Shown: positions 25,702 to 34,957, numbered from the stretch's first letter. The stretch is 64,000 nt of DNA from DAOTXS01 sp034433515 (GCA_034433515.1 DAOUAL010000087.1:1-64000); one strand, 5' to 3'. Numbers and translations: made by a program. The notes: generated by a model not told the origin, from the letters alone.

Positions 25702-25738
25702 GGTAAGATAAAAAAATTCTAATGAATTTCTGAAATGT

Positions 25739-27637
25739 TCATTTTTCTTTACCCTGACTCTGTTCTTCCATCGCCGCCAAGGTTTTTGCCACTTCTTGAA
25801 TTGCGATGCGTTGTTTGCGATACAGGTCGCTCTCGCTCATCGCAAGTTTCAACGCAATTTCGCGCACTTTCATCCCTTGCATTACCTTGAGTTCCAGAAT
25901 GTTGTACAACAACCATTCGGGCGCGGTGAGTGACCGCTCGCCTTCCGGCTTGAGCGATTCGATGGCGCGCACGATAAGTCCACGCAACGCGCGCGCCGGA
26001 TTGCCATCGTACTCGTCCAGCGATTCTTGCACAATGTTCAATTGCAGCAAAGGATTCTCGGTCAGTTTAGGTCCGCCCCAATAGTGATCAATCGCATCTT
26101 TGACGGCACGATGAAAGTTCGCGGAACTGATCAACTCTTCTTCGGGCGGCTCGGTGGCGATGGCGCCGGCATAGCGCGGTTTACCCCGGGCGCGTTGCAA
26201 TAATTCAATCTCGCTCCCCAGTTGTTCAAACGCGGCAAAGACGCTTTGCTGCAGTTGCCGGTCTTCAAGCGCCAATTCGGCTTGGGAGATGAGCGCGGCA
26301 ATCATTTTTTGTTCGCGGAGAGACAGATCAGGTTCGGAGGTGCGTGCCGCCACACCCAGCACTCCGATGATGCCATCGCCGGTTTTGGCATGCAGTCGCC
26401 AGAGCCAGAAATCGCCGCTGGCGATAAAGCCGTGTCCGTTCGGCGTTTCGTTTTGAATGATCTGGAGCAAATTGGACGAGGCGAGAAATTTGCGGACGCT
26501 TTCACGTGACCCCACCACCGATTCGATTTTCCATTCGCCGTGATCCGGCGCAACTACAAAGCCAGTTTGTACTTGGAGCAAATCGCATGTGGTGGCCAAG
26601 ATATTTTCCAGCAATTGACGCAAATCGCTGGTCGTCAGCAATCGGCGGTCAATCTCTTGAATGCGTTCAAGGTCTTCGCGGTCGCCCCAGAAAATCAACC
26701 GATCAATCCACGGCTTGGCGAGGTTAATGACTAGTTCCAGCGTAACAATCGCACCGATGACAGTCGCAAACAAGATCGTTTCGCGCGTGAGACCCAGCCA
26801 GCGTTCCACGGTCGGTACCGATAGCATCAAGCCAACGACCGCTGTAGCTACGAGAGGACCGCGCAATAAATAGTGAATCAGGTTATGCTTGATGATGCGG
26901 TCGGGTGCAAGTGCGCCTTGATACGCCACGGTGTACGCCATCACGATAATCATCGCGCCCACACCGACCTTGGCACCCAGATTGACAAGCAACAGCAAGG
27001 GCAATGAGAACTCGGCGGGAAAACTGGCGATGATGAGATAAGGGAACACGCCTAGCGCCGGCGCAACGAACGCGGCGGCGAGATATGTCATTCGTCGGCG
27101 CGTGGTGGAAGTGAGACAGCGGGCGCGGGCTTTGCGAATGTTGTAAAACCCCCAACCGGTCAAGGCGAAAAAGAAAATGCCGAATAACGGAAAGAGTGGG
27201 CCGGCTTGGAATTGGGCGGCTTGCGGAAAGAAAAAGCCATCGCGTACCACCAAGTTGGTCAAGGCGACCAACAACAGAAACACGCTACTGGTGAGGTACG
27301 AGAGAGCAACCGCCACGCGCCGCCGGCGCGAGTAGGCATTGGTGGAACGCAAGAGTGCATCGGAAAAGTGCAAATAGGTTGCCGGGATAAAGGCAATGCC
27401 GAGCCATTTGAATTTGAGCCAAATGACCGCATCCGCAAAAGTCTCGACGCGCTGCAGGAACACATCGCCGATGTAAATGATTGTGAGAAAGGCAAGCAAG
27501 CCAGAAAACGAACGCGCGACGGAATTGCGAAAGTTGTTCGCAAAGAGATAGAGAAAGAGCGATAAAGCGACGATGATAATCGCCGAGGAAAAGATCATGT
27601 TCCCCAGCGCGAGAAACGAAATTACCACGTTATACAT
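25739..27637 (-). CDS. Polytopic membrane GAF sensor with C-terminal helical (HTH-like) domain
   Basis: A 632-aa protein. Residues 1-310 hold about eight membrane segments resembling the N-terminal membrane part of 7TM histidine kinases. A GAF domain follows (about 325-465). There is no HisKA or ATPase domain; instead residues 520-620 form a helical region ending in MKVREIALKLAMSESDLYRKQ, which looks like a helix-turn-helix. It may be a membrane-tethered regulator or a signalling protein with an unusual output domain. GAGAAGG precedes the ATG. It lies 15 bp after cdsA in the same direction, so it is co-transcribed with lipid and ribosome genes. Function unknown. Confidence 0.8.
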   Translation of the reverse strand: MYNVVISFLALGNMIFSSAIIIVALSLFLYLFANNFRNSVARSFSGLLAFLTIIYIGDVFLQRVETFADAVIWLKFKWLGIAFIPATYLHFSDALLRSTNAYSRRRRVAVALSYLTSSVFLLLVALTNLVVRDGFFFPQAAQFQAGPLFPLFGIFFFALTGWGFYNIRKARARCLTSTTRRRMTYLAAAFVAPALGVFPYLIIASFPAEFSLPLLLLVNLGAKVGVGAMIIVMAYTVAYQGALAPDRIIKHNLIHYLLRGPLVATAVVGLMLSVPTVERWLGLTRETILFATVIGAIVTLELVINLAKPWIDRLIFWGDREDLERIQEIDRRLLTTSDLRQLLENILATTCDLLQVQTGFVVAPDHGEWKIESVVGSRESVRKFLASSNLLQIIQNETPNGHGFIASGDFWLWRLHAKTGDGIIGVLGVAARTSEPDLSLREQKMIAALISQAELALEDRQLQQSVFAAFEQLGSEIELLQRARGKPRYAGAIATEPPEEELISSANFHRAVKDAIDHYWGGPKLTENPLLQLNIVQESLDEYDGNPARALRGLIVRAIESLKPEGERSLTAPEWLLYNILELKVMQGMKVREIALKLAMSESDLYRKQRIAIQEVAKTLAAMEEQSQGKEK

Positions 27638-27652
27638 AGCCTTCTCATCGTG

Positions 27653-28438
27653 CTACACGTGTACGATCCACACCAGATAATAGTAGGCAAACACGGCGGC
27701 AAAAAGCAAACTATCCATTCGATCCAAGAGCCCGCCATGTCCCGGCATCAATCGGCTTGAATCCTTGACGCCTGTTTGCCGCTTGAGCAATGATTCGACG
27801 AGATCGCCCAATGTGGCGGCAATGCCAATCCCCAAACCAAAGCCAAGCCGGTGAATGATGGGCATATCCACCCAGAGACCCAGCACCAACGTTACGACGA
27901 TGGCAGACAGGACGCCGCCAATTGCACCTTCCCATGTTTTCTTGGGACTGATGCGGGTAAAGAATCCATGCTTCCCCAGTCGCGTGCCAGCCAAGTAGGC
28001 ACCCGAATCAGTTGCCCAGGTAACCAACATTGCCAGTGCAGTTAAAAGTAACCCGTTGGGTAAGGCGCGCACCAGAATAAAGTATGATCCAAGGATGCCA
28101 ATGTACAGAATGCCGGCTTGGGTCAACGCCCAACTTGCCATCCAATTCTGATGATGGAAAAAGATGCCGATGACGAGCGAGATCACTGTGGCGCCAATGA
28201 TAATATCGCGCAGCCAGTTGGTCTGCCCGTACGTATCGAGCAGGATGAGGATGATGACAGCCAAACCCACGCCGGTCATTGGACGATAGCCCGCGCGCCG
28301 GGTCATATCGTAAAATTCCCAGCCCCCAATGAGCAGGGCGAGCGTAACCATCGCCAAAAAAAGGAGTCCGCCAACGTACACGGACCCGAGGACGAAAGGT
28401 AATAGGATAAGTGCGCTAATGACGCGGGTTCTCAGCAC
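27653..28438 (-). CDS. cdsA: Phosphatidate cytidylyltransferase
   Basis: A 261-aa integral membrane enzyme making CDP-diacylglycerol from phosphatidate and CTP for phospholipid synthesis. It has about eight membrane segments and the CDS signature near the C-terminus: GDLVESLLKR followed by KDSSRLMPGHGGLLDRMDS. The start is a GTG. It lies 12 bp after uppS, the common bacterial order frr-uppS-cdsA. Confidence 0.96.
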   Translation of the reverse strand: MLRTRVISALILLPFVLGSVYVGGLLFLAMVTLALLIGGWEFYDMTRRAGYRPMTGVGLAVIILILLDTYGQTNWLRDIIIGATVISLVIGIFFHHQNWMASWALTQAGILYIGILGSYFILVRALPNGLLLTALAMLVTWATDSGAYLAGTRLGKHGFFTRISPKKTWEGAIGGVLSAIVVTLVLGLWVDMPIIHRLGFGLGIGIAATLGDLVESLLKRQTGVKDSSRLMPGHGGLLDRMDSLLFAAVFAYYYLVWIVHV

Positions 28439-28450
28439 GATGGGGTCTCG

Positions 28451-29170
28451 TTAGACATTTTCTAGTTTTCCAAAGCGACGTTGCCGTTGGCTAAAGGCGA
28501 CCAGCGCTTTGTACAACTCGGCTTTGTCAAAATCGGGCCAATAGGTGGGCGTGCTATAGTACTCGGCGTAGGCGGCTTGCCAGATGAGAAAGTTGGACAA
28601 GCGCATTTCGCCGGCGGTGCGAATGATGAGGTCGGGGTCTGGCAAGCCGGCGGTGTACAGATAACGCTCAAAGAATTTTTCATCAATTTGATTAGGCGTT
28701 ACGCCGTCTTGAATCATGCGTTTGACCGCGTTCAAGATTTCGGCGCGCCCGCCATAGTTGAATGCCACATTGAGCGTGATGCGATCATTATGCTGGGTCA
28801 GTTCGATCGCATTCTGAATGGCTTGCTTCATGGCTTCGCTTACACCGTCCAGCGAGCCAATGTGGCGCAATCGCACGCCATTCTTGTGCAGTTCCGGGGT
28901 TTCGCGGGTGATCGTGTCTTCCAGAATGTTCATCAAGCCGCGCACTTCGTCTTCGGGGCGTCCCCAATTTTCGGTGGAAAAGGCATAAACGGTGAGCATC
29001 TGGATCCCAAATTCCACCGCGGCGGTCAAGACGGGCCGCATATTTTCCGTGCCGGCGCGATGCCCTTCGGTGCGCGGGAGACCACGTTGTTTGGCCCAGC
29101 GGCCATTCCCATCCATAATGATGGCAACGTGCACTGGGATTTTCGTCAATACACTTTTGTCAAATTCCAT
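28451..29170 (-). CDS. uppS: Undecaprenyl (polyprenyl) diphosphate synthase
   Basis: A 239-aa cis-prenyltransferase providing the lipid carrier for cell-wall and glycan synthesis. Signatures: HVAIIMDGNGRWAKQRG at about 14-30 with the catalytic Asp, FSTENWGRP at about 69-77, and PDLIIRTAGEMRLSNFL near 192-208. No Shine-Dalgarno is seen before the ATG; a tandem repeat occupies that space. It likely uses isoprenoids from the mevalonate route encoded nearby. Confidence 0.96.
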   Translation of the reverse strand: MEFDKSVLTKIPVHVAIIMDGNGRWAKQRGLPRTEGHRAGTENMRPVLTAAVEFGIQMLTVYAFSTENWGRPEDEVRGLMNILEDTITRETPELHKNGVRLRHIGSLDGVSEAMKQAIQNAIELTQHNDRITLNVAFNYGGRAEILNAVKRMIQDGVTPNQIDEKFFERYLYTAGLPDPDLIIRTAGEMRLSNFLIWQAAYAEYYSTPTYWPDFDKAELYKALVAFSQRQRRFGKLENV

Positions 29171-29268
29171 AAATCGTTTGATAGTTTGTTCGTTAGATCG
29201 TTAGATCGTTGGATCGTTGTTGTTCGATTCTATGCCAGCAACGATCCAACGATGAAACGATCAAACTT
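29171..29268. repeat. Short tandem repeat (GATCGTT / AACGATC units), inverted pair
   Basis: Units TTAGATCG, TTGGATCG run one way and CAACGATC, AAACGATC back, around a short centre. It fills the frr-uppS gap and supplies the last codons of frr. Confidence 0.75.
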
Positions 29269-29818
29269 CCATAATTTCCGCTTCTTTCGCTTTGGCAATC
29301 TGATCAGCTTGGGCGATGTACTTGTCGGTCAATTCTTGTAACACATCCTTGCCTTTGAAATGCTGATCTTCGGAGATCATTTTTTCTTTTTCCATTTCTT
29401 CCAAGTCTTTGAGCGCGTCGCGGCGAACATTCCGGATGGCGACATGCGTCTCTTCCAAATGTTTGCGCACCACCTTGGTCAGTTCGCGGCGGCGTTCTTC
29501 AGTCAAGGGCGGCAGCGGCAACCGAATGACCTTGCCATCGTTCATTGGGGTGAGACCTAGGTCGGATTTCAAAATGGCTTTTTCGATGGCGGAGAGCGTG
29601 GATTGATCGAATGGTTTAATCAAGAGCAGGCGCGCTTCTGGCACCGAAACGGCAGCCAGTTGTTGCAACGGCGTGGGGGTGCCATAATAATCAATCTTGA
29701 GAGGTTCAATCAATGCCGGCGAGGCGCGCCCCGTGCGAATCGTTTGGAGTTCGCGCTTGAACGCCTCGATCGTTTTCTTCATTCTAGATTCGGCGTCGGC
29801 TTTGACTTCGTCAATCAT
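29261..29818 (-). CDS. frr: Ribosome recycling factor
   Basis: A 185-aa factor that, with EF-G, splits post-termination ribosomes. The family core is clear: KRELQTIRTGRASPALIEP near residues 20-38, YGTPTPLQQLAAVSVPEARLL, PPLTEERRRELTKVVRKHLEE and a long C-terminal helix. The ATG at 29818 has GGAG 5 nt upstream and gives the standard length; an upstream in-frame ATG would add seven residues. Confidence 0.97.
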   Translation of the reverse strand: MIDEVKADAESRMKKTIEAFKRELQTIRTGRASPALIEPLKIDYYGTPTPLQQLAAVSVPEARLLLIKPFDQSTLSAIEKAILKSDLGLTPMNDGKVIRLPLPPLTEERRRELTKVVRKHLEETHVAIRNVRRDALKDLEEMEKEKMISEDQHFKGKDVLQELTDKYIAQADQIAKAKEAEIMEV

Positions 29819-29829
29819 AGACACTCCGA

Positions 29830-30549
29830 TTATTTGCAAATGATGGTACCCACCGGTTCACCGAGCACCGCGCGGGCAATCGAGCGCGGCTTGAGCAGAT
29901 CGAACACGATAATGGGCAGGTTGTTATCCATACACAGAGAGAGCGCCGTGTTATCCATCACGTTCACTTTGTCGGCAAGGATGGCATCGCTGTAGGAGAG
30001 TCGTTCGAACTTTTTGGCATCTGGATACTTGAGCGGGTCTTGATCGTACACGCCATCCACTTTGGTGGCTTTGAGCAACACTTCGGCTTCGATTTCTTTG
30101 GCGCGCAAGGCGCCGGCGGTATCGGTGGTAAAGTAGGGATTGCCGGTGCCGGCGCCAAAGATGACAATGCGCCCTTTTTCCAAATGGCGCAAGGCACGGC
30201 GGCGGATGTACGGCTCGGCGATGGCGCGCATTTCGATAGCCGTTTGGACGCGGGTGTTCATCCCGCGTTTTTCTAACGCGTCTTGCAGTGCCAGCGCGTT
30301 CATCACGGTGGCGAGCATCCCCATATAATCGGCAGTGGCGCGATCAATGCTTTGCGCGTACGGATCGCCGCCGCGCCAAAAGTTGCCGCCGCCAATCACA
30401 ATCGCAATTTCCACACCAAGTTGCTTGACGGCTTGGATTTCATCGGCAAGATAATTCACATCGCTGGGGTCAATGCCAGTCCGCCCCTTGCCCGAAAGGG
30501 ATTCCCCGCCCAGTTTGAGTAGAATGCGTTTGTATTTGAGTTGTGCCAT
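29830..30549 (-). CDS. pyrH: UMP kinase
   Basis: A 239-aa amino-acid-kinase-fold enzyme that phosphorylates UMP to UDP. Signatures: LLKLGGESLSG at the N-terminus, VIGGGNFWRG near 51-60, the VFGAGTGNPYFTTDTAA-like block (here TGNPYFTTDTAGALRA) and DGVYDQDP. It lies 11 bp upstream of frr, the usual bacterial order. AGGGG precedes the ATG. Confidence 0.97.
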   Translation of the reverse strand: MAQLKYKRILLKLGGESLSGKGRTGIDPSDVNYLADEIQAVKQLGVEIAIVIGGGNFWRGGDPYAQSIDRATADYMGMLATVMNALALQDALEKRGMNTRVQTAIEMRAIAEPYIRRRALRHLEKGRIVIFGAGTGNPYFTTDTAGALRAKEIEAEVLLKATKVDGVYDQDPLKYPDAKKFERLSYSDAILADKVNVMDNTALSLCMDNNLPIIVFDLLKPRSIARAVLGEPVGTIICK

Positions 30550-30638
30550 GTTCCCCTCAAGAACGAGGGGAAAGTTAGAGGAAAGAAGGGGAAATCAGAA
30601 TCCTTCTTTACCTCTAATTTCCCCTTCTGACATTTGAA

Positions 30639-31235
30639 TTACGCTCCCAGTTCGTACCGCACAAAGCGTTTGACCACGATATTTTCACCGACTTTGGCGA
30701 TGGTGGCTTGGAGGAGGTCCTGGACGGTTTGTTGCTCGTCCCGAATAAAAGGCTGGCGTAAGAGGCACGCTTCTTTATAATATGCCTCGAGTTTGCCATT
30801 GACAATTTTTTCGACGATGTGAGCGGGCTTGCCCTCCGCCAGCGCGGCTTCGGTGAATATTTTTTTCTTTTCCTCGATCACGGCGGCGGGAATGTCTTCG
30901 ACCGAAACATACTCGGGCTTGGTCGCGGCGATTTGCAGCGCAATGTTGTGCGCCAGTTCGTGAAATTCGCTGAGCGCGGCGACAAAATCGGTTTCGCAGT
31001 TGACCTCGACCATGACACCGAGTTTGCCCCCGCCGTGCACATACGTTTCGATCAAGCCCTGCTTGGCAACACGTTCGGCTTTTTTCTCGGCGGCCTTGAG
31101 CCCCTTTTCCTTGAGGATCGCTAGGGCTTTATCGAAATCACCGTGATGTTCTTCCAGCGTGCGCTTGGCGTCTAACACGCCGGCGCCGGTGAGTTCACGC
31201 AGTTTTTTGATTTGTTCGGCGTTGATTGTGGTCAT
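30639..31235 (-). CDS. tsf: Elongation factor Ts (short form)
   Basis: A 198-aa nucleotide exchange factor for EF-Tu. It has the N-terminal UBA-like part (KKLRELTGAGVLDAKRTLEE), the EF-Ts core with YVHGGGKLGVMVEVNCETDFVA, and ends with QPFIRDEQQTVQDLL. It is shorter than the 280-aa E. coli protein, lacking one core subdomain, as is usual in Chloroflexota, Thermus and cyanobacteria. Its ATG overlaps the rpsB stop by 4 bp. Confidence 0.96.
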   Translation of the reverse strand: MTTINAEQIKKLRELTGAGVLDAKRTLEEHHGDFDKALAILKEKGLKAAEKKAERVAKQGLIETYVHGGGKLGVMVEVNCETDFVAALSEFHELAHNIALQIAATKPEYVSVEDIPAAVIEEKKKIFTEAALAEGKPAHIVEKIVNGKLEAYYKEACLLRQPFIRDEQQTVQDLLQATIAKVGENIVVKRFVRYELGA

Positions 31236-32071
31236 AGTTCGGGTGCCTCGGCTTCGTCAGTTTCTTCGGTTTCTTCCCTCGGCTCAAATTCTTCTTCGCT
31301 GACCTCCAACGCCGGCAAATCCATCGTCTCCTCGAGCGCGGTGACCGGCGCGGCGCCTTCTTCGACCGCTTCGGCGGTCAGCACGCCGCGAATGTTCTTG
31401 CCTTCGATCACGGCATCGGCGATTTTGCCGCAGAGCAACTTGATCGCGCGAATCGCGTCATCGTTCGATGGAATGGGGTACGCGATTGGTTCGGGATCGG
31501 AATTGGTGTCGCACATAGCGATGATGGGAATCTGCAACGCGGTCGCTTCAGCGATGGCGAGCTCTTCGTGTTTGGTATCCACGATGAAGAGCGCTTTGGG
31601 CAAGCGGCGCATTTCCTTCAAGCCGCCCAAACGCTGTTGCAGTTTTGCCAACTCGCGCGTGAGCATCAGGGCTTCTTTCTTGGGCAGTTTGTCCAGTTCG
31701 CCCGTCCGCTGACGCTCTTCTAACTTGAGCATATAGTCAATGCGCGCGCGGATCGTGCGAAAGTTGGTGAGCGTGCCGCCCAGCCATCGTTGCGTTACGT
31801 AGGGCATCCCACAGCGCAACGCTTCGGCTTGCACCGTTTCTTGGGCTTGGCGCTTGGTGCCGACGAACAAAATCTGTCCCCCTTGCGCAACGGTGTCGCG
31901 CGCAAAGTTGTACGCTTCCTCCAACTTGCTGAGCGTTTGCTGGAGGTCAATGATGTGAATGCCATTGCGTTCGGTGAAGATAAAGGGCTTCATCCGAGGA
32001 TTCCACCGGCGGGTGCGATGTCCAAAGTGGACGCCGGCTTCGAGCAACGACTTCATCGGTAAAACAGCCAC
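31232..32071 (-). CDS. rpsB: 30S ribosomal protein S2 with acidic C-terminal tail
   Basis: A 279-aa S2 protein. The hallmark MKSLLEAGVHFGHRTRRWNPRM lies at the N-terminus and PIIAMCDTNSDPEPIAYPIPSNDDA near 185-210. The last 45 residues are very acidic (runs of Glu), an extension absent from E. coli S2. Translation starts at GTG with GAGGAG upstream. It is first in a translation/envelope operon. Confidence 0.97.
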   Translation of the reverse strand: MAVLPMKSLLEAGVHFGHRTRRWNPRMKPFIFTERNGIHIIDLQQTLSKLEEAYNFARDTVAQGGQILFVGTKRQAQETVQAEALRCGMPYVTQRWLGGTLTNFRTIRARIDYMLKLEERQRTGELDKLPKKEALMLTRELAKLQQRLGGLKEMRRLPKALFIVDTKHEELAIAEATALQIPIIAMCDTNSDPEPIAYPIPSNDDAIRAIKLLCGKIADAVIEGKNIRGVLTAEAVEEGAAPVTALEETMDLPALEVSEEEFEPREETEETDEAEAPEL

Positions 32072-32210
32072 AAGTTACTCCTCATTTTTGACACAGCATC
32101 CTATGACGCTATGTCATCCATCGTTTTGAATTTAGTCTCATGGACTAACGATGGCGGCCGCCTCGCCCGCCGTGCTGACGGGCTAACGAGAGGCGTGATT
32201 TTTAGCGGCG
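32072..32210 (-). promoter_or_regulatory. Structured 5' leader of rpsB
   Basis: About 140 nt of leader between promoter and rpsB. It contains one long hairpin (CCATCGTT 118-125 with AACGATGG 147-154, counted from 32000, extended by TTAGTC/GACTAA) and a second GC-rich one next to it. Such leaders often mediate autoregulation by S2, but no specific known motif is recognised. Confidence 0.5.
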
Positions 32211-32213
32211 AGC

Positions 32214-32242
32214 ATTATATATCAGAGTCTAGGAAAGAGCAA
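32214..32242 (-). promoter_or_regulatory. Sigma-70 promoter of the rpsB operon
   Basis: Minus strand: TTGCTC (32237-32242), 17-bp spacer, TATAAT (32214-32219). It drives rpsB-tsf-pyrH-frr-uppS-cdsA and probably the sensor gene. Confidence 0.75.
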
Positions 32243-32291
32243 ATACGAAACCACACACAAACGCCCGCGTCCTCCCGCGAGCGTTTTCTCT

Positions 32292-32362
32292 TCCCACTGT
32301 CCACTATTCACTGAACACTGACTACTGAACACTGAACATTGAACACTGCCTACTGCGCACTG
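32292..32362. repeat. Short tandem repeat (CACTGAA/CACTGAC units)
   Basis: About nine 7-bp units (CACTATT, CACTGAA, CACTGAC, CATTGAA, CACTGCC...). It sits after gatA and overlaps the gatA stop region, the final units encoding the last residues of gatA. Confidence 0.75.
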
Positions 32363-33837
32363 GGCTTCCGCGCGTGCCACTCCGTCGCTTGCTCGTACGC
32401 ATACGCCACACGCAACATCCGTTCTTCATCGAACGCGCGCGCGGCGATCTGCAAGCCGACCGGCAAACCGTCCGCGAATCCGCACGGAATCGAGATCGCC
32501 GGGATGCCGGCGAGTGCTTGCGAGAGCGTGAACACATCCGCGAGATACATTTGCAGAGGGTCATCCACCTTTTCGCCGATCTTGAACGCGACGCTGGGCG
32601 AGGTGGGCCCCACAATCACATCCACCTGCTCAAACGCTTGATCAAAATCTTGTTTGATGAGTGTACGCACCTTTTGCGCCTTGAGATAGTACGCATCGTA
32701 ATAACCGGCACTCAACGCGTACGTCCCCAGCATAATCCGCCGCTTGACCTCCGCGCCGAACCCCTCGCCGCGCGTCTCGCGCATCACTTGCCACATTTCG
32801 TTGCTGCGCGTGGCGCGATAACCATACTTGACGCCATCGTACCGTGCTAGATTCGCGGACGCCTCTGCTGGTGCAAGGAGATAGTACGTCGGCAAAGCAT
32901 AGTCGGTGTGGGGCAAGGTGATCTCGTGTGTGGTCGCGCCCAACGATTCCAAAACCCCGATGGCTTCGCGCACCGATTTTTCTACGCCCGCTTGTAACCC
33001 TGCACCGAAATATTCGCGCGGCACGCCCACCCGCAGACCTTGCAAGGGCAACGTTTGCCGTTGCTCGATCAGTGCCGCGACGTAATCCGGCACCGGTACA
33101 TTCACCGAGGTGGCTTCGCGTGGATCATAGCCGGCGATGATGCTCAAAATCAGGGCGGCGTCGTGCACATCTTTGGTCATCGGTCCCACTTGATCAAGCG
33201 AGGATGCGAACGCAATGACGCCATAGCGCGAGACGCGCCCGTACGTGGGGCGCAAGCCGACGGTGTTGGTGAACGATGCCGGCTGGCGCACACTGCCACC
33301 GGTATCTGTTCCCAGCGCAAAGATCGTTTCATCTGCCGCGAGCGCCGCCGCGCTACCTCCCGATGAGCCGCCGGGGACGCGCGTCAAATCCCAGGGATTG
33401 CGCGTTACAAAATAGCGCGAGTTCTCCGTGGACGAACCCATCGCAAATTCATCTTGATTTGTTTTGCCGATGAGAATCGCGCCGGCGGTGTTCAACTTTT
33501 CCATCACGGTCGCATCGTAGGGCGGCACAAAGTTTTCTAGAATTTTCGAACCGGCGGTGGTACGCACACCACGCGTGCAAATCTCGTCCTTGATTGCCAT
33601 CGGAATGCCGAGTAGAGGCGGGATGCTCTCGCCCGTACGCCGATGTGCCATCCAGCGTGCGTCTGCCTCACGTGCTTGATCGAGTGCACGATCTGCCACA
33701 ATTGTCAAGTAGGCTTGGACACGCGGCTCGATCTGTTCGATGCGAGCCAGCATGGCGCGCGTCAATTCGAGCGCACTGATTTCGCCTTTTTCTAAAAGGG
33801 TGCGTGCTTGATGAACGGTCAAACGATGCAATTCCAT
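32350..33837 (-). CDS. gatA: Aspartyl/glutamyl-tRNA amidotransferase subunit A
   Basis: A 495-aa amidase-signature enzyme releasing ammonia from glutamine for tRNA-dependent Gln/Asn formation. The catalytic Ser-cisSer-Lys triad is visible: Lys in PMAIKDEI near 82, and GGSSGGSAAALAA near 156-168 with the two serines. The C-terminal part has the GPTSPSVAFKIGE block. AGGA lies 7 nt before the ATG, and the start almost abuts the stop of the glycosyltransferase gene, so they are co-transcribed. gatB is not in the window. Confidence 0.96.
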   Translation of the reverse strand: MELHRLTVHQARTLLEKGEISALELTRAMLARIEQIEPRVQAYLTIVADRALDQAREADARWMAHRRTGESIPPLLGIPMAIKDEICTRGVRTTAGSKILENFVPPYDATVMEKLNTAGAILIGKTNQDEFAMGSSTENSRYFVTRNPWDLTRVPGGSSGGSAAALAADETIFALGTDTGGSVRQPASFTNTVGLRPTYGRVSRYGVIAFASSLDQVGPMTKDVHDAALILSIIAGYDPREATSVNVPVPDYVAALIEQRQTLPLQGLRVGVPREYFGAGLQAGVEKSVREAIGVLESLGATTHEITLPHTDYALPTYYLLAPAEASANLARYDGVKYGYRATRSNEMWQVMRETRGEGFGAEVKRRIMLGTYALSAGYYDAYYLKAQKVRTLIKQDFDQAFEQVDVIVGPTSPSVAFKIGEKVDDPLQMYLADVFTLSQALAGIPAISIPCGFADGLPVGLQIAARAFDEERMLRVAYAYEQATEWHARKPSAQ

Positions 33838-33838
33838 C

Positions 33839-34957
33839 TTAGCGTCCTATCAATTCCCGATAGAGTTCGACCACGCGATCAATATTGGTTTCCAAGGAAT
33901 ATTCACTGACCGCGCGTTGACGCGCACGGACCGCCAGATCGCGCCGAAAATCTGGGAAATCGAACAAGGTGCGTAACGCGAGCGATAACTGCGCTTCTAG
34001 ATCGCTCAAATCAATCACGATGCCGGCGCGATGCAATGCCTCGGCATCTGCCCCGACATCGGTAGCGATCACGGCGGTTCCCGTCGCCATCGCTTCGAGC
34101 ATCGCTAACGATAACCCTTCAATGGAAGAGGGCAATACAAAAATATCTGTCGCGCGCAGAATGCGGAGGCGTTCGCGCACCTCGCCCACATAGCCGGTGA
34201 AAATAATTCGATCATCGTCGCGATACTTGCGACGCAACCGCGCCAACTCCATTCCATTGCCTACGACAACGGCTTTGTAATCACGGGGCACATCGAGGTT
34301 GTGAAACGCTTTCAAAAAGTCGTCCACGTTTTTTTCTGGATCAAGCCGCCCCACATACGCGGCAAGGACGGAGGCACCAATTTGCTCTTTGTAATCGCTG
34401 GGACCCGGCGAATACTTGGTTACATCAATCCCATTGGGAATCACGCGCACGCGTTCCGGCGCGACGCCGTAATCAATCAACAACTTGCCTTGATTTTCGG
34501 AAAAGACGATCACGGCATCGTAATTTTTCAGCGAACCCGAATAGGCACGATACAACCAACGCACTGCGCCGCCCCAAAAAGTTTTGGGCGGTCCGTACGG
34601 AAAGTGGAGCGTCGCCACAGCGGGAATCCCGAGGTCGTGACAAATATCGGGCAGACTAAAATCAATTTGCGAGAACGAAAGCGAAATGTGCGCAATGTCA
34701 ATCCGCTCACGCACAATCGTTTCTGCGATGATCTGGCGGGCATTCGGCGAGGAGAGCATCGCGCGATTAAGAATATCGAAGGAGCCGATGCGCACACCGT
34801 TAGGGTCGCGTTCGACGCCGCGACGTTCCCGGCTGATGTGATAGAAAAATTTGACGTCTTGACCGCGCTGGCGCAAGCCAGCAATCATCTCACGCGAATA
34901 AGTTACAATGCCGTTGCCGCGCGGCGAAGCGACGTGTCCTAACCAAGCAATTTTCAT
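33839..34957 (-). CDS. Glycosyltransferase family 4 (GT-B fold)
   Basis: A 372-aa GT4 enzyme. The N-terminal domain begins MKIAWLGHVASPRGNGIVTYSREM with the glycine-rich loop; the C-terminal domain has YVGRLDPEKNVDDFL and the donor-binding VLPSSIEGLSLAMLEAMATG block with a conserved Glu. It most resembles the BshA-like / GT4 group beginning MKI..., but the acceptor cannot be deduced. It sits between gatC (57 bp upstream) and gatA (overlapping control region), an odd insertion into the tRNA-amidation operon. Confidence 0.9.
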   Translation of the reverse strand: MKIAWLGHVASPRGNGIVTYSREMIAGLRQRGQDVKFFYHISRERRGVERDPNGVRIGSFDILNRAMLSSPNARQIIAETIVRERIDIAHISLSFSQIDFSLPDICHDLGIPAVATLHFPYGPPKTFWGGAVRWLYRAYSGSLKNYDAVIVFSENQGKLLIDYGVAPERVRVIPNGIDVTKYSPGPSDYKEQIGASVLAAYVGRLDPEKNVDDFLKAFHNLDVPRDYKAVVVGNGMELARLRRKYRDDDRIIFTGYVGEVRERLRILRATDIFVLPSSIEGLSLAMLEAMATGTAVIATDVGADAEALHRAGIVIDLSDLEAQLSLALRTLFDFPDFRRDLAVRARQRAVSEYSLETNIDRVVELYRELIGR

